Part shown: in pieces, positions 1 to 7,727 of the stretch
Layout of the letters: every line of letters starts with the position of its first letter
Position numbering within the stretch: position 1 is the stretch's first letter
Assembly: GCA_948616425.1 (NCBI GenBank)
Contig: CAPGBJ010000060.1
Span: 1-19,670 of the forward strand
DNA: 19,670 nucleotides
From: an uncultured Oscillospiraceae bacterium
Lineage (GTDB): Bacteria; Bacillota; Clostridia; Oscillospirales; Oscillospiraceae
Direction: 5' to 3'
Translations under genes and position numbers: made by a program
The notes under the pieces: model-generated
The model's input: only the letters and a program-made list of their open reading frames with translations
What the model was told of the DNA's origin: nothing
The model's database searches: none

Positions 1-215
1 CCGATTTGCGGGAGTCGGGGGCCATCGAACAGGACGCGGATATTGTCCTCTTCCTCTACCGGGAGGGGTACTACAACAAGGACACCGAGAACCCCAACCT
101 AGCTGAGTGCATTATCGCCAAAAACCGCCACGGAGAGACGGGCACCGTCGAACTGCAGTGGACCCCGGAGTTCACCACCTTTACCGATATGGAGTGGCGG
201 CGGGAGGAGTACTGA
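1..215 (+). CDS. dnaB: Replicative DNA helicase DnaB, C-terminal end (partial)
   Basis: Only the last 71 or so codons are inside the window; the gene starts to the left and ends with TGA at 213-215. The frame reads from base 3 as DLRESGAIEQDADIVLFLYR, a stretch characteristic of the RecA-like motor domain of DnaB just after the Walker B region, followed by the usual C-terminal strand rich in N, R, H and G (AKNRHGETGTVEL) and the short tail. DnaB is the hexameric ATP-driven helicase that unwinds DNA at the replication fork. The TTG at 6-8 is an internal Leu codon, not a start. tilS follows on the same strand after about 130 bases. The identification rests on strong motif recognition; the missing N-terminus cannot be assessed. 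Confidence 0.93.
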   Translation, partial: DLRESGAIEQDADIVLFLYREGYYNKDTENPNLAECIIAKNRHGETGTVELQWTPEFTTFTDMEWRREEY

Positions 216-299
216 ACTGGCTGTCGGTCTGGCGCCGCGCGTGATTTCCGCTTGACGGCGGGGGCGGGCCGGCCTTCTGTCTGATCCCCGTCGACATCG

Positions 300-316
300 G
301 GCGGCCACAGGCCGCC
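300..316. other. GC-rich hairpin in the dnaB-tilS gap
   Basis: GGCGGCC, ACA, GGCCGCC forms a perfect 7-bp stem with a 3-base loop in the gap between dnaB and tilS. No T run follows, so it is not a standard intrinsic terminator. It ends about 15 bases before the tilS ribosome binding site and may slow transcription or protect an mRNA end. The function is unknown. Confidence 0.4.
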
Positions 317-343
317 GGCATATAGAGAATGGAGGTCCTGCCG

Positions 344-1735
344 TTGCTGAACACTGTTGAAACCTTTATCCGAGAGCAGGACCTGATTCCCGCCGGAGCA
401 AAGGTGCTGTGCGCCGTATCTGGCGGGGCGGACTCGGTCGCCATGCTCCACGTGTTATACCGCCTGCGGTCGAAATTGAACTTCACACTGTCCGCCGCCC
501 ACTACAACCACCGGCTGCGGGGCGAGGAGTCTGACCGGGACCAACAATTTGTGGAACAGTTTGTGGCCCTGTGCTGTGGAGAACATCGCCTGAGCGGTGG
601 GGGCGCCCTGCCCGCCGTCCGTGTGTATATCGGCTCGGGCGACGTGGCCGAACAGGCCCGAATCCAGGGGAGGGGGATTGAGGAGACCGCGCGAGATATG
701 CGGTATGCTTTCCTCCAGCGGGCGGCTCAGCAGGCGGGGGCCGACCTGATTGCAACCGCGCATACCGCCAACGACAATGTGGAGACCATTCTGTTCCATA
801 TGGCCCGGGGCAGCGGGCTGCGCGGCTTGGGGGGCATTCCGCCCATGCGGGACAGCGTGATACGTCCCCTGCTCACCACCACCCGACAGGAGGTGGAGGA
901 CTACTTGGCATACCACTGCCTGCCCCACATGGAGGACAGCTCCAACACCGACGACAGCTTTACACGCAATCGTATCCGGCATCAGGTGCTCCCGGTGCTG
1001 GAGGAGCTCACCCCCGGCTTTGCGGCCCGGCTGGTGAACACCGCCGCCCTGCTCCGGGCGGATGAGGCCTGTCTGACCGGTCTGGCCGGGGAGTTGGCGG
1101 ACAGGGCCGTCCCCTGGGAGGGGGGGCTGTCTGTAGAGGCGGCGCTGATTGCCCAGGCCCCCGACCCTGTGGCCAGCCGGGCCCTTCGGCTGCTGCTGGG
1201 CCGGCTGTGGAGCGGGGACCAGAACTGTTCCGCTGCCCACCTGAACGCCCTGCTGAAGCTGTGCCGGGGGGCGGACCCCTCTGCTCAACTGTACTTACCC
1301 CACAAAACCAACGCCCTGCGCGCCTATGAGAAGCTGATATTGGTCCCCAGACTGGGTCCCGTCCCGCTGGAGGAGGGCCCTGTGTCCCTGCCCGGGGGGG
1401 GGGACTGCGGCCCCTGGCATATCGTCTGTCAGGAGGAGAACTACGGCGGTCAACCCCAGAGCCCTTGGGATTTCTGGCTGGATCGGGGGCTTGTCTGTGC
1501 ACTGAGGGCCCGCCCCCGGCGGACGGGGGACCGGCTTACTCCCCCGGGGCGGCTGGGTAAAACTGTGAAAAAATGGATGATTGAGGAAAAAATCCCCCGT
1601 TTTCAGCGGGAAGTTCTGCCTGTCTTTGACTGCGGCGGCCAGGTGGCCGCCGTGGCCGGCCTGGGCGTCGACCGGACTTTTGCTGCAAAAGAGGGGCTGG
1701 GCGCATGGCATATCACGGTTGTGCCTGGGGAGTAG
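344..1735 (+). CDS. tilS: tRNA(Ile)-lysidine synthase TilS
   Basis: TilS attaches lysine to C34 of the tRNA-Ile with anticodon CAU, using ATP, so that it reads AUA as Ile; it is a cytoplasmic and normally essential enzyme. The protein carries the N-type ATP pyrophosphatase P-loop SGGADS near residues 26-31, AHYNHRLRG, the GIEETAR-RY segment and ATAHTANDNVET, all typical of the TilS catalytic domain, and has the C-terminal TilS domain (RPRRTGDRLTPPG). I chose the TTG at 344 because GGAGGT at 331-336 lies 7 bases before it. The in-frame ATG at 329 overlaps that ribosome binding site and has none of its own; using it would add five residues. The resulting 463 aa is normal for the family. A small Gly-rich insertion (LSGGGAL) sits before the GDVAEQAR segment. 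It heads the tilS-hpt-ftsH order common in Firmicutes. Confidence 0.93.
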   Translation: MLNTVETFIREQDLIPAGAKVLCAVSGGADSVAMLHVLYRLRSKLNFTLSAAHYNHRLRGEESDRDQQFVEQFVALCCGEHRLSGGGALPAVRVYIGSGDVAEQARIQGRGIEETARDMRYAFLQRAAQQAGADLIATAHTANDNVETILFHMARGSGLRGLGGIPPMRDSVIRPLLTTTRQEVEDYLAYHCLPHMEDSSNTDDSFTRNRIRHQVLPVLEELTPGFAARLVNTAALLRADEACLTGLAGELADRAVPWEGGLSVEAALIAQAPDPVASRALRLLLGRLWSGDQNCSAAHLNALLKLCRGADPSAQLYLPHKTNALRAYEKLILVPRLGPVPLEEGPVSLPGGGDCGPWHIVCQEENYGGQPQSPWDFWLDRGLVCALRARPRRTGDRLTPPGRLGKTVKKWMIEEKIPRFQREVLPVFDCGGQVAAVAGLGVDRTFAAKEGLGAWHITVVPGE

Positions 1736-1837
1736 CAACGGCCGCGCATTCCCCGTGTGAAATCATGTCCTGGGAAACAGGCCGGTGTGTATGCCAAAAT
1801 ATTTCATCGTCATAAAGGGGAAAGGAAGAAAATTTCC

Positions 1838-2380
1838 ATGTTAGAGAAAGATATTCAGGAGATATTATTTACAGAGGAACAACTCAAAAAACGGGTGGAG
1901 GAGCTTGCCCGGCAGATTGAGAACGATTATGCGGAGAAAGAGGTCATGTTTATTGGCATTCTCCGGGGATCTTTCGTCTTTCTGGCCGACCTGTGCAGGG
2001 CGGTGGATCTGCCCTGTACCCTGGATTTTATGTCGGTGTCCTCTTACGGCACAGGCACAACCTCCAGCGGACAAATCCAGATCATCAAGGACCTGTCTGA
2101 GGATATCACCGGCCGCCATGTCATCGTGGTGGAGGATATTTTGGACAGCGGCAACACCCTGCACTATCTGCTGAATATTTTGGAGCACCGCCACCCCGCT
2201 TCTGTCCGCCTGTGCGCCCTGCTGGATAAGCCGGAGCGCCGGGTCAAGCCGGTGGAGTTGCACTACTGCGGCTTCTCTATCCCTGACGCATTTGTGGTGG
2301 GATACGGTCTGGACTATGCGGAGCGGTACCGCAGTCTGCCCTACGTCGGCATCTTAAAGCCAGAGGTTTACGGAGGGTAG
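1838..2380 (+). CDS. hpt: Hypoxanthine phosphoribosyltransferase
   Basis: This purine-salvage enzyme joins hypoxanthine or guanine to PRPP to give IMP or GMP. The 180-aa protein has the PRPP-binding loop VVEDILDSGNTL at about residues 97-108, the flexible-loop SSYG at 68-71, the LRGSFVFLADL segment and the C-terminal LPYVGIL motif, all typical of bacterial Hpt/HprT. The start is the ATG at 1838, preceded by AAAGGAAG (1821-1828). The frame is open 27 codons further upstream to 1757, but that extension is not like the family and the length from 1838 is the usual one. It lies between tilS and ftsH, as in Bacillus and many Clostridia, and is probably co-transcribed with them. Confidence 0.95.
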   Translation: MLEKDIQEILFTEEQLKKRVEELARQIENDYAEKEVMFIGILRGSFVFLADLCRAVDLPCTLDFMSVSSYGTGTTSSGQIQIIKDLSEDITGRHVIVVEDILDSGNTLHYLLNILEHRHPASVRLCALLDKPERRVKPVELHYCGFSIPDAFVVGYGLDYAERYRSLPYVGILKPEVYGG

Positions 2381-2391
2381 CTGAACCGCGG

Positions 2392-2411
2392 GGGCCGCCC
2401 TCGGGCGGCCC
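2392..2411. other. Intercistronic hairpin between hpt and ftsH
   Basis: GGGCCGCC and GGCGGCCC form a perfect 8-bp stem around a 4-base loop (2400-2403), a few bases after the hpt stop. There is no T tract, so it is unlikely to end transcription; it is more likely an mRNA-stability or attenuation element within the tilS-hpt-ftsH unit. Confidence 0.4.
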
Positions 2412-2465
2412 GCATTCCGTGGCAATGAAGAGCGCCCCAGACGGCGCCCTGGATACGAAAGGATC

Positions 2466-4352
2466 ATGCCTATGAGACGCTTTGGCCCGCGCGACGCCGC
2501 ACTCAGCCTGCTGCTGGCTGTGGTGGTATTTTTTGCCTTTACCGCCATGCGGCAGACGGAACAGAGAGACACTCCCATCTACAGCCAGATCCGCGCCTAC
2601 TTCGTCCAGGAGCAGGTGGAATACTTCACTCTGGAGGATAACACCCTGACCCTCACGCTCAAGAGCCAGGGGAGCGGTGAACCGATCCGTGTCACCTATC
2701 ATGTGGCTAACCCTATGATCTTCTATGAGGATATGCGGGATCTGATCAATGAGCAGCTGGACTCCGGGGTGCTGATGGGCTGTGACTATCCGCCCGGGGT
2801 GGAGAGCTCCTGGTGGTATAACCTGGTCCCCTATCTGGTGGCGGGAGCAGTGCTGTGCCTGTTCGGGTATCTGATGCTGCGCCAGCGGGGCGGCGGCGCG
2901 GGTGGCGGCGCCCCTGGGGCCGCCAGATTCAGCCATGCCCGCACCCGCACCCTGTCTGACCAGGGGAGGCGGGTCACCTTTGACGACGTGGCCGGGGCGG
3001 AAGAGGAGAAGGAGGAATTGCAGGAGATTGTGGAATTTCTCCGTGATCCCCAGAAATTCACCTCTCTGGGCGCCCGTATCCCAAAGGGCGTACTGCTGGT
3101 GGGCCCTCCAGGTACAGGAAAGACTCTGATCGCCAAGGCGGTGGCCGGCGAGGCGGGGGTGCAGTTTCTGTCCATCTCGGGCTCTGACTTTGTGGAGCTG
3201 TATGTGGGCGTGGGTGCCGGCCGAGTCCGGGACCTCTTTGACCAGGCCAAGAAGGACGCCCCGGCCATTGTGTTTATTGACGAAATTGACGCCGTGGGGC
3301 GTCAGCGGGGGACCGGACTGGGGGGCGGTCACGACGAGCGGGAGCAGACCTTAAACCAGCTGCTGGTGGAGATGGACGGCTTTGCCTCCAACGAGGGGGT
3401 CATCGTACTGGCCGCCACCAACCGACAGGACATTCTGGACCCCGCGCTTCTGCGCCCGGGCCGGTTTGACCGGCAGATCTATGTGGGCCTGCCTGACATC
3501 AAGGGGCGGGAGGAGATCTTAAAGGTCCATGCCCGGCAGAAGCCTTTGGCCGAGGATGTGGTGCTGAAGGACGTGGCGAGAGCCACATCCGGATTTACTG
3601 GGGCGGATCTGGAGAATCTGCTCAACGAGGCGGCCCTGCTGGCCGCGCGCCAGGACCGGCGGTTTATTACGATGTCTGACCTCCACGAGGCCATGCTCAA
3701 GGTAATTGCCGGTCCGGAGAAGCGCAGCCGGGTGGTGACTGACCACACCCGCAGACTCACCGCCTATCACGAGGCGGGCCATGCGGTGGTCATCCATGAA
3801 CTGTCCACCGCCGACCCGGTCCATCAGATTACCATTGTGCCCCGGGGACAGGCGGGGGGGATGACAATCTCTCTGCCCCAGGACGACGTAGCTTATCAAT
3901 CAAAGAGAGAACTGCGGGAGCAGATCGCCCGCTGCCTTGGCGGGCGGGTGGCTGAACAGCTGGTGCTGGAGGATATCTCGACCGGAGCGGGCAGCGATAT
4001 TCAAAAGGCCTCCTCCATTGCTCGCAATATGGTCATGCGGTACGGCATGAGCGATAAGCTGGGCAGCGTGGTATTTGAGAGCGGCCACGATGAGGTGTTC
4101 ATCGGCCGGTCCATGGCCCAGGCGAAGAGCTATTCAGAAGAGGTGGCGGCCGTTATTGATGGGGAGGTCCGTGCCCTTGTGGATGATGCCTACGCCGTGT
4201 GTGAGGAGATTCTAAACCGCTGCCGCAGGGAGCTGGAGATGACCGCTCGATATCTCCTGGACCATGAGACGATGGAGGGAGAGACCTTTGCCAAGGTATT
4301 TGATGACCCAGGGGCAGAGGAGCTTGCTCCCTATCGGGACATCCCATTCTGA
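2466..4352 (+). CDS. ftsH: ATP-dependent zinc metalloprotease FtsH
   Basis: FtsH is a hexameric membrane-anchored AAA+ protease that degrades misfolded membrane proteins and selected regulators. Domains in order: transmembrane segment about residues 10-28, a short extracytoplasmic domain, a second transmembrane segment about 119-138, a Gly-rich linker, then the AAA module with Walker A GPPGTGKT (213-220), Walker B VFIDEID (269-275) and the second region of homology ending RPGRFDR. The zinc protease domain has HEAGH at 435-439 and the third zinc ligand in GAGSD (Asp511). All catalytic residues are present. The 628-aa length is typical. The start ATG at 2466 follows GAAAGGA; a second ATG two codons later is possible. 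It is the last gene of the tilS-hpt-ftsH group. No clear intrinsic terminator follows before the tRNA promoter. Confidence 0.97.
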   Translation: MPMRRFGPRDAALSLLLAVVVFFAFTAMRQTEQRDTPIYSQIRAYFVQEQVEYFTLEDNTLTLTLKSQGSGEPIRVTYHVANPMIFYEDMRDLINEQLDSGVLMGCDYPPGVESSWWYNLVPYLVAGAVLCLFGYLMLRQRGGGAGGGAPGAARFSHARTRTLSDQGRRVTFDDVAGAEEEKEELQEIVEFLRDPQKFTSLGARIPKGVLLVGPPGTGKTLIAKAVAGEAGVQFLSISGSDFVELYVGVGAGRVRDLFDQAKKDAPAIVFIDEIDAVGRQRGTGLGGGHDEREQTLNQLLVEMDGFASNEGVIVLAATNRQDILDPALLRPGRFDRQIYVGLPDIKGREEILKVHARQKPLAEDVVLKDVARATSGFTGADLENLLNEAALLAARQDRRFITMSDLHEAMLKVIAGPEKRSRVVTDHTRRLTAYHEAGHAVVIHELSTADPVHQITIVPRGQAGGMTISLPQDDVAYQSKRELREQIARCLGGRVAEQLVLEDISTGAGSDIQKASSIARNMVMRYGMSDKLGSVVFESGHDEVFIGRSMAQAKSYSEEVAAVIDGEVRALVDDAYAVCEEILNRCRRELEMTARYLLDHETMEGETFAKVFDDPGAEELAPYRDIPF

Positions 4353-4389
4353 CTTTGCAGATTTTTTCCAGAAGACGTGATTTTTCCTC

Positions 4390-4418
4390 TTTACAACGGA
4401 CCAAGAATCTGTTATAAT
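4390..4418 (+). promoter_or_regulatory. Sigma-A-type promoter of the tRNA-Arg gene
   Basis: TTTACA (4390-4395) and a consensus TATAAT (4413-4418) are separated by exactly 17 bases. Transcription would begin near 4425, about 15 bases before the mature tRNA 5' end. This is among the best promoters in the window, as expected for a stable RNA. Confidence 0.85.
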
Positions 4419-4439
4419 AGCATAGCGATTTCCAGATGT

Positions 4440-4516
4440 GCGTCCGTAGTTCAATTGGATAGAGCGTCAGATTCCGGTTCTGAATGTTGGGGGTTCGAGT
4501 CCCTTCGGGCGTGCCA
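4440..4516 (+). tRNA. tRNA-Arg (anticodon CCG)
   Basis: A complete 77-base cloverleaf with encoded CCA. The acceptor stem pairs GCGTCCG with CGGGCGT; the D stem is GTTC/GAGC; the anticodon stem is TCAGA/TCTGA around loop TTCCGGT, giving anticodon CCG, which reads the Arg codon CGG. The T arm is GGGGG/CCCTT with loop TTCGAGT, and the discriminator base is G. Two points are slightly unusual: positions 1-72 form a G-T (G-U) pair, and the T stem has two G-T pairs. The overall pattern closely follows the standard bacterial tRNA-Arg(CCG). Its own promoter precedes it and a terminator follows within a few bases, so it is a single-gene transcript. Confidence 0.95.
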
Positions 4517-4517
4517 C

Positions 4518-4553
4518 GTCGGAGCAAAGTCCGCTTTGCTCCGGCATTTTTTT
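4518..4553 (+). terminator. Intrinsic terminator of tRNA-Arg
   Basis: A 12-bp stem (4518-4529 with 4534-4545; the innermost ten pairs are perfect) closes a TCCG loop and is followed by seven T residues at 4547-4553. It starts two bases after the CCA end of the tRNA. An overlapping second stem, GGCATTT (4543-4549) with AAATGCC (4558-4564), follows. Confidence 0.9.
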
Positions 4554-4594
4554 GCAGAAATGCCATCCGCTTCGCTCCCTTGCTCCTCCTTTCC

Positions 4595-4625
4595 AAATCG
4601 AACCCGCTGCGCTGGGCTTCGATTT
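4595..4625. repeat. Imperfect inverted repeat downstream of tRNA-Arg
   Basis: AAATCGAACCC (4595-4605) pairs with GGGCTTCGATTT (4614-4625) with one bulged C. It lies in non-coding sequence after the tRNA terminator. Together with the neighbouring hairpins it makes this segment unusually rich in inverted repeats; no function is apparent. Confidence 0.45.
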
Positions 4626-4678
4626 GGGTTTGGGCGCAAACTGGAAAGACAAGTTGAGTTTAATCACTTATAGCAAGT

Positions 4679-4724
4679 AAAATCCGCCGAAAGCCTTGTG
4701 TCTCAAGGATTTTCAGCGGATTTT
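4679..4724. terminator. Long hairpin, probable terminator or remnant of an integrated element
   Basis: AAAATCCGC (4679-4687) pairs with GCGGATTTT (4716-4724), and inside it CCTTG (4694-4698) pairs with CAAGG (4704-4708) around a TGTCT loop, with mostly pairable bases between. The T-rich right end suits termination on the plus strand, and the A-rich left end gives Ts on the minus strand, so it could act both ways. No complete gene lies next to it on the plus strand. A terminator left behind near a tRNA by a mobile element is one possible origin (inference). Confidence 0.55.
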
Positions 4725-4837
4725 CTTGTGTTTCACCTTTTGATGGTTCAAAAATGTATATATATCATCAATTTGCTGGTGGCAATGGGGAACGGGCGAT
4801 GCAGACCGGCTTCTTTTTATCATTTTCAATGTATAAA

Positions 4838-4864
4838 TGGGGCAAGTGCTGCGCACTTGCCCCA
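4838..4864. repeat. Perfect 12-bp inverted repeat, possible end of the FNT transcript
   Basis: TGGGGCAAGTGC (4838-4849), loop TGC, then GCACTTGCCCCA (4853-4864): a perfect 12-bp stem. It lies about 35 bases beyond the stop of the minus-strand FNT channel gene, where a terminator is expected, but neither side has a continuous T run. A smaller hairpin, GCCC-TTCC-GGGC, followed by a T-rich stretch on the plus strand, sits at about 4883-4894. The rest of 4353-4899 shows no protein gene. Confidence 0.45.
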
Positions 4865-4899
4865 TTCCTTGAATAACGTCGCCCTTCCGGGCTGATTTT

Positions 4900-5709
4900 T
4901 TATTTCCCGGTAGTCCGCTGGGTGGCCCAGATCAAGGCCCCAAATCCGCACCCGCCGATGATATTGCCGAGGGTGACAGGAACTAAATTGCTGAAAAAAC
5001 CGACCAGGTTCAGGGCAGACAGATCTACCCCCGCCCCCTGGGCCAGTTGGGCGTATTGGGGCACGCCTGCCGCCATCAGGCCGGCAGGGATGTAGTACAT
5101 GTTGGCTACGCAGTGCTCAAAGCCGCCGATGACGAAGAAACTCACTGGCACAAAGGCGCCAATGGCCCGTCCAGCCAAGCTCTTGCCGCACAGAGAACAC
5201 ATTACCCCGGCGCACACCAGAACATTACACAGTATCCCCAGTACCAACGCCTTCCCGAAGGGGATGGAACATTTGGCTGCGGCGGTGCGGATGGTATGGA
5301 CTGCCAGGGCGCCGCCGGACAGGTCCAACTGGCCGCAGTAGACGATGGAGGCTGCCAGTATCACCGCCCCCAGCAGATTCCCGATGTAGACCAGAACCAG
5401 GTTTCGGACCATCCCGGCCAGAGCTGCCTTTTTCTCCAGCAGGGAGATGGTGATAAGGCAGTTTCCAGTGAACAGCTCCGCTCCGGTGACGATGACCATA
5501 ATCAGCCCGAAGGGGAACAGCAGTCCGCACAGCACCCGGGACAGCCCGGCGTTTGTAAGCAGATGGCCCGCCGTGTTGGCCACCACCGCCCCGGAGGCGA
5601 TGTAGAACCCCGCCAGCATGGCGGACAGATACAGCCGACCACTGCCGTTGGCGCATTTTTTTGCCCCCACCTGGGCGTAAAAGTTGACAAATTCCGCCGG
5701 GCTCAGCAT
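4900..5709 (-). CDS. Formate/nitrite transporter family channel (FNT)
   Basis: A 269-aa integral membrane protein with six hydrophobic segments, the FNT pentameric-channel fold. The family signatures are clear: FPFGLIMVIVTGAELFTGN near residues 65-83 and GFEHCVANMYY near 196-206, including the pore histidine (His199) that gates anion/proton passage in FocA. FNT proteins carry formate, nitrite or other small monovalent anions across the inner membrane. The neighbouring folate/C1 genes and a formate-THF ligase make formate the likely substrate, but sequence alone does not separate FocA-, FdhC- and NirC-like members. The start ATG (5707-5709) follows a purine-rich AAAGGCGGGG. It is the last gene of the minus-strand series, 156 bases after folC; that gap shows no convincing promoter. 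Confidence 0.9.
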   Translation of the reverse strand: MLSPAEFVNFYAQVGAKKCANGSGRLYLSAMLAGFYIASGAVVANTAGHLLTNAGLSRVLCGLLFPFGLIMVIVTGAELFTGNCLITISLLEKKAALAGMVRNLVLVYIGNLLGAVILAASIVYCGQLDLSGGALAVHTIRTAAAKCSIPFGKALVLGILCNVLVCAGVMCSLCGKSLAGRAIGAFVPVSFFVIGGFEHCVANMYYIPAGLMAAGVPQYAQLAQGAGVDLSALNLVGFFSNLVPVTLGNIIGGCGFGALIWATQRTTGK

Positions 5710-5865
5710 AAACGCCCCGCCTTTCTATGCAATGTGTCTTTTCCCCATACAGGCCGCTGGAAAAAATGGAAGTTCTCCGCCGTTTGCAGCGTTTTTTACT
5801 GCATGAGGCAGGAACAGAGCGACCGCCTCAGATATGCCCCCGCCCCAACTGCGGAGGGCCTAGCG

Positions 5866-7134
5866 TCAGCACAGTCCCAGCAGGTGACGCACCTCTCCGA
5901 TCATATACAACGACCCGCAGGCGCAGACCACGTCCTGGGGTCCTGCCGCGGCCAGGGCCCGGTCCAGGCCCTCCTGGGTGGAGCTGCAGGGGGTGGCCTT
6001 GGCGCCCCGACTCTCCAGATATTCTGCCAGAGCCCCGGCCGACATAGCCCGTTCGCTGTCTGGGGTGATGGTGAAGCACTCCTTTGCCAGGGGGAGGATC
6101 TCCCCCATCATGGCGTGGTAGTCCTTGTCAGACAGCACGCCGGTGAGGAATATCAGCTTTTTTCCTGGGTATAAGGCCCCCAAGGCCCGCCCCAGGGCCT
6201 CCATGCACTGGGGATTGTGCCCCCCGTCCAAAATGATATCGGGAGAGCGGCGGACCAATTCCATCCGGGCGGGCCACACCGTGTCGGACAGACCCTGGGC
6301 CACAGCCTCCTCAGAGATGTCCCAGCCGCGGGTCCGAAGGGTCCACAGGGTTTCCAGCGCAAGGGCGGCGTTGTACCGCTGGTGTTCCCCCAGCAGTGGG
6401 ATGTGGTAGGGGCCCCGGCCCCGATAGATAAAGGTCTGTCCCTCCAGGCGGTCGAACAGCACGTCCAGCTCTTCCGGGGCGGTGAGGGTAAGGGGGACGT
6501 TCCATTCCCGGCAGACCCCCGCTACAACTTCTTCTACCTCCTGGCTCTGATGATAGAGGATTGCGTTGCAGCCGGCCTTGATAATTCCCGCCTTCTCGGC
6601 GGCGATGAGGGCCCGGGTGCCGCCCAGTTCAGCGGTGTGCTCCAAGCCGATGTTGGTGATGACGGCCACTTCCGGGGCGGGGATCACATTGGTGGAGTCC
6701 AACCGCCCCCCCAGGCCCACCTCCAGTACCACGATGTCGCACCCGGCCTCCAAAAACCAGAGCATCCCCACCGCGGTCATCAGCTCAAACTCGGTGGCCG
6801 GGTCGTCCATCTGCCTCCCGGCCTCGATGACCCGTTCCGCGATGCGGCCCAGGGCCTCGTCGGGGATGGGCTCGCCGTCCACCTGGAACCGCTCGTGGAA
6901 CTTCCACAGGTGCGGGGAGGTGGACAGCCCGGTTTTTAGCCCCGCCGCCGTCAGCGCGGAGGCGACCATAGCGGCGGTGGAGCCCTTGCCGTTGGTGCCG
7001 GTGATATGGACGTATTTCAGACTTTTGTGGGGATTGCCGACCTTGTCCAGCAGCTCCAGGGTCCGACTCAGCCCCGGCTTGCGGCCCGTCCAGGCCTCTT
7101 GATGGATGAGGTCAACGGCCTGCTGTCCGGTCAT
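5866..7134 (-). CDS. folC: Bifunctional folylpolyglutamate / dihydrofolate synthase
   Basis: FolC is an ATP-dependent Mur-ligase-family enzyme that adds glutamate to dihydropteroate and/or extends the polyglutamate tail of folates, keeping them in the cell and improving enzyme affinity. The 422-aa protein shows the P-loop HITGTNGKGST (GTNGKGS at 46-52), STSPHLWKFHERF, LEVGLGGRLDSTNV and, in the C-terminal domain, DGGHNPQ, all standard FolC motifs. Its start codon is three bases after the hutD stop, so the two are almost certainly translationally coupled. It is the third gene behind the THF riboswitch, after folT and hutD, which fits control by folate status. Whether it also makes dihydrofolate de novo depends on genes outside the window. 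Confidence 0.95.
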   Translation of the reverse strand: MTGQQAVDLIHQEAWTGRKPGLSRTLELLDKVGNPHKSLKYVHITGTNGKGSTAAMVASALTAAGLKTGLSTSPHLWKFHERFQVDGEPIPDEALGRIAERVIEAGRQMDDPATEFELMTAVGMLWFLEAGCDIVVLEVGLGGRLDSTNVIPAPEVAVITNIGLEHTAELGGTRALIAAEKAGIIKAGCNAILYHQSQEVEEVVAGVCREWNVPLTLTAPEELDVLFDRLEGQTFIYRGRGPYHIPLLGEHQRYNAALALETLWTLRTRGWDISEEAVAQGLSDTVWPARMELVRRSPDIILDGGHNPQCMEALGRALGALYPGKKLIFLTGVLSDKDYHAMMGEILPLAKECFTITPDSERAMSAGALAEYLESRGAKATPCSSTQEGLDRALAAAGPQDVVCACGSLYMIGEVRHLLGLC

Positions 7135-7137
7135 GGG

Positions 7138-7710
7138 TCATACCTCCTTGATGGACGCCAGCATGACGGCTCCGGCCTCACAGACCAGGTGGATGGGGCC
7201 GCCCTCGAATCCTCGGCAAAGCAGGGTCTGGCCGGAGTTGGCCGCTGCGCCAAAGTCGGGCAGGCGGACGGCGCCGGAGGCGCAGTAGATGGCCAGGTCC
7301 CCTGGATCGGGCGTCCAGGTCCCGTCCTGGGCCCGGGTGTTGGACAGGATGCTCACCGCCCCCTGGGCTTTGCCTTTCCGGACCATCAGGTTGAAGTCTA
7401 CGCACTTCCCCCAGCTCTCCACAGGTACACCGCCGTCAAACTCCACCACCCGTCCGGGCGCCAGGGGGAAGGGCTCGCCGGCGTCAATTTTCAGCTTGAT
7501 CTCGCCGTCCAGAATGGCCAAAAAACGGTTGTAGTCGGGCAGAGGGGTGAAATCGGAGTGGTCCAGCTCCACGGTGGCGGAGCTGAGCCGCCAGAGGAAG
7601 TCCCGGTCCGCGTACACCGCCCCCTCCGGGGCGATGGAAAGCTGGGTGGTGGTCCCGCCGGACCAGTTGGTGGTTGCGTAGTCCTCCCGGGTGAGAAGCT
7701 TCCATTCCAT
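7138..7710 (-). CDS. hutD: HutD/Ves family protein
   Basis: A 190-aa protein of the HutD/Ves family, a cupin-like beta-barrel fold named from the Pseudomonas hut operon and E. coli Ves. The diagnostic N-terminal motif NWSGGTTTQL lies at about residues 15-24, after a short MEWKLLTREDY start; FLWRLSSATVE and the DYNRFLAILDGEIKL stretch also match the family. Its biochemical role is not settled; a ligand-binding governor of histidine degradation has been suggested. Here it lies between folT and folC, not beside hutU or hutI. AAAGGAG (7725-7719) lies 8 bases before the ATG, 3 bases after the folT stop, and the folC start is 3 bases after its own stop, so all three are one translationally coupled unit. 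Confidence 0.85.
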   Translation of the reverse strand: MEWKLLTREDYATTNWSGGTTTQLSIAPEGAVYADRDFLWRLSSATVELDHSDFTPLPDYNRFLAILDGEIKLKIDAGEPFPLAPGRVVEFDGGVPVESWGKCVDFNLMVRKGKAQGAVSILSNTRAQDGTWTPDPGDLAIYCASGAVRLPDFGAAANSGQTLLCRGFEGGPIHLVCEAGAVMLASIKEV

Positions 7711-7727
7711 AAATGCGGCTCCTTTCG

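Noticed and set aside
4451..4667. Minus-strand reading frames over the tRNA (RRDSNPQ... and GLEPPTF...-like peptides)
   Set aside because: These peptides come from translating the antisense of a tRNA T arm and are a well-known false-gene pattern. No ribosome binding site supports them.
4377..4895. Plus-strand frames of 98 and 65 codons in the tRNA-FNT gap
   Set aside because: They cover the tRNA, terminator and hairpins, lack a ribosome binding site, and show no recognisable protein pattern.
5710..5865. Promoter or riboswitch for the FNT gene in the folC-FNT gap
   Set aside because: T-rich and A-rich stretches exist, but I found no paired -35/-10 elements at correct spacing and no known aptamer sequence.
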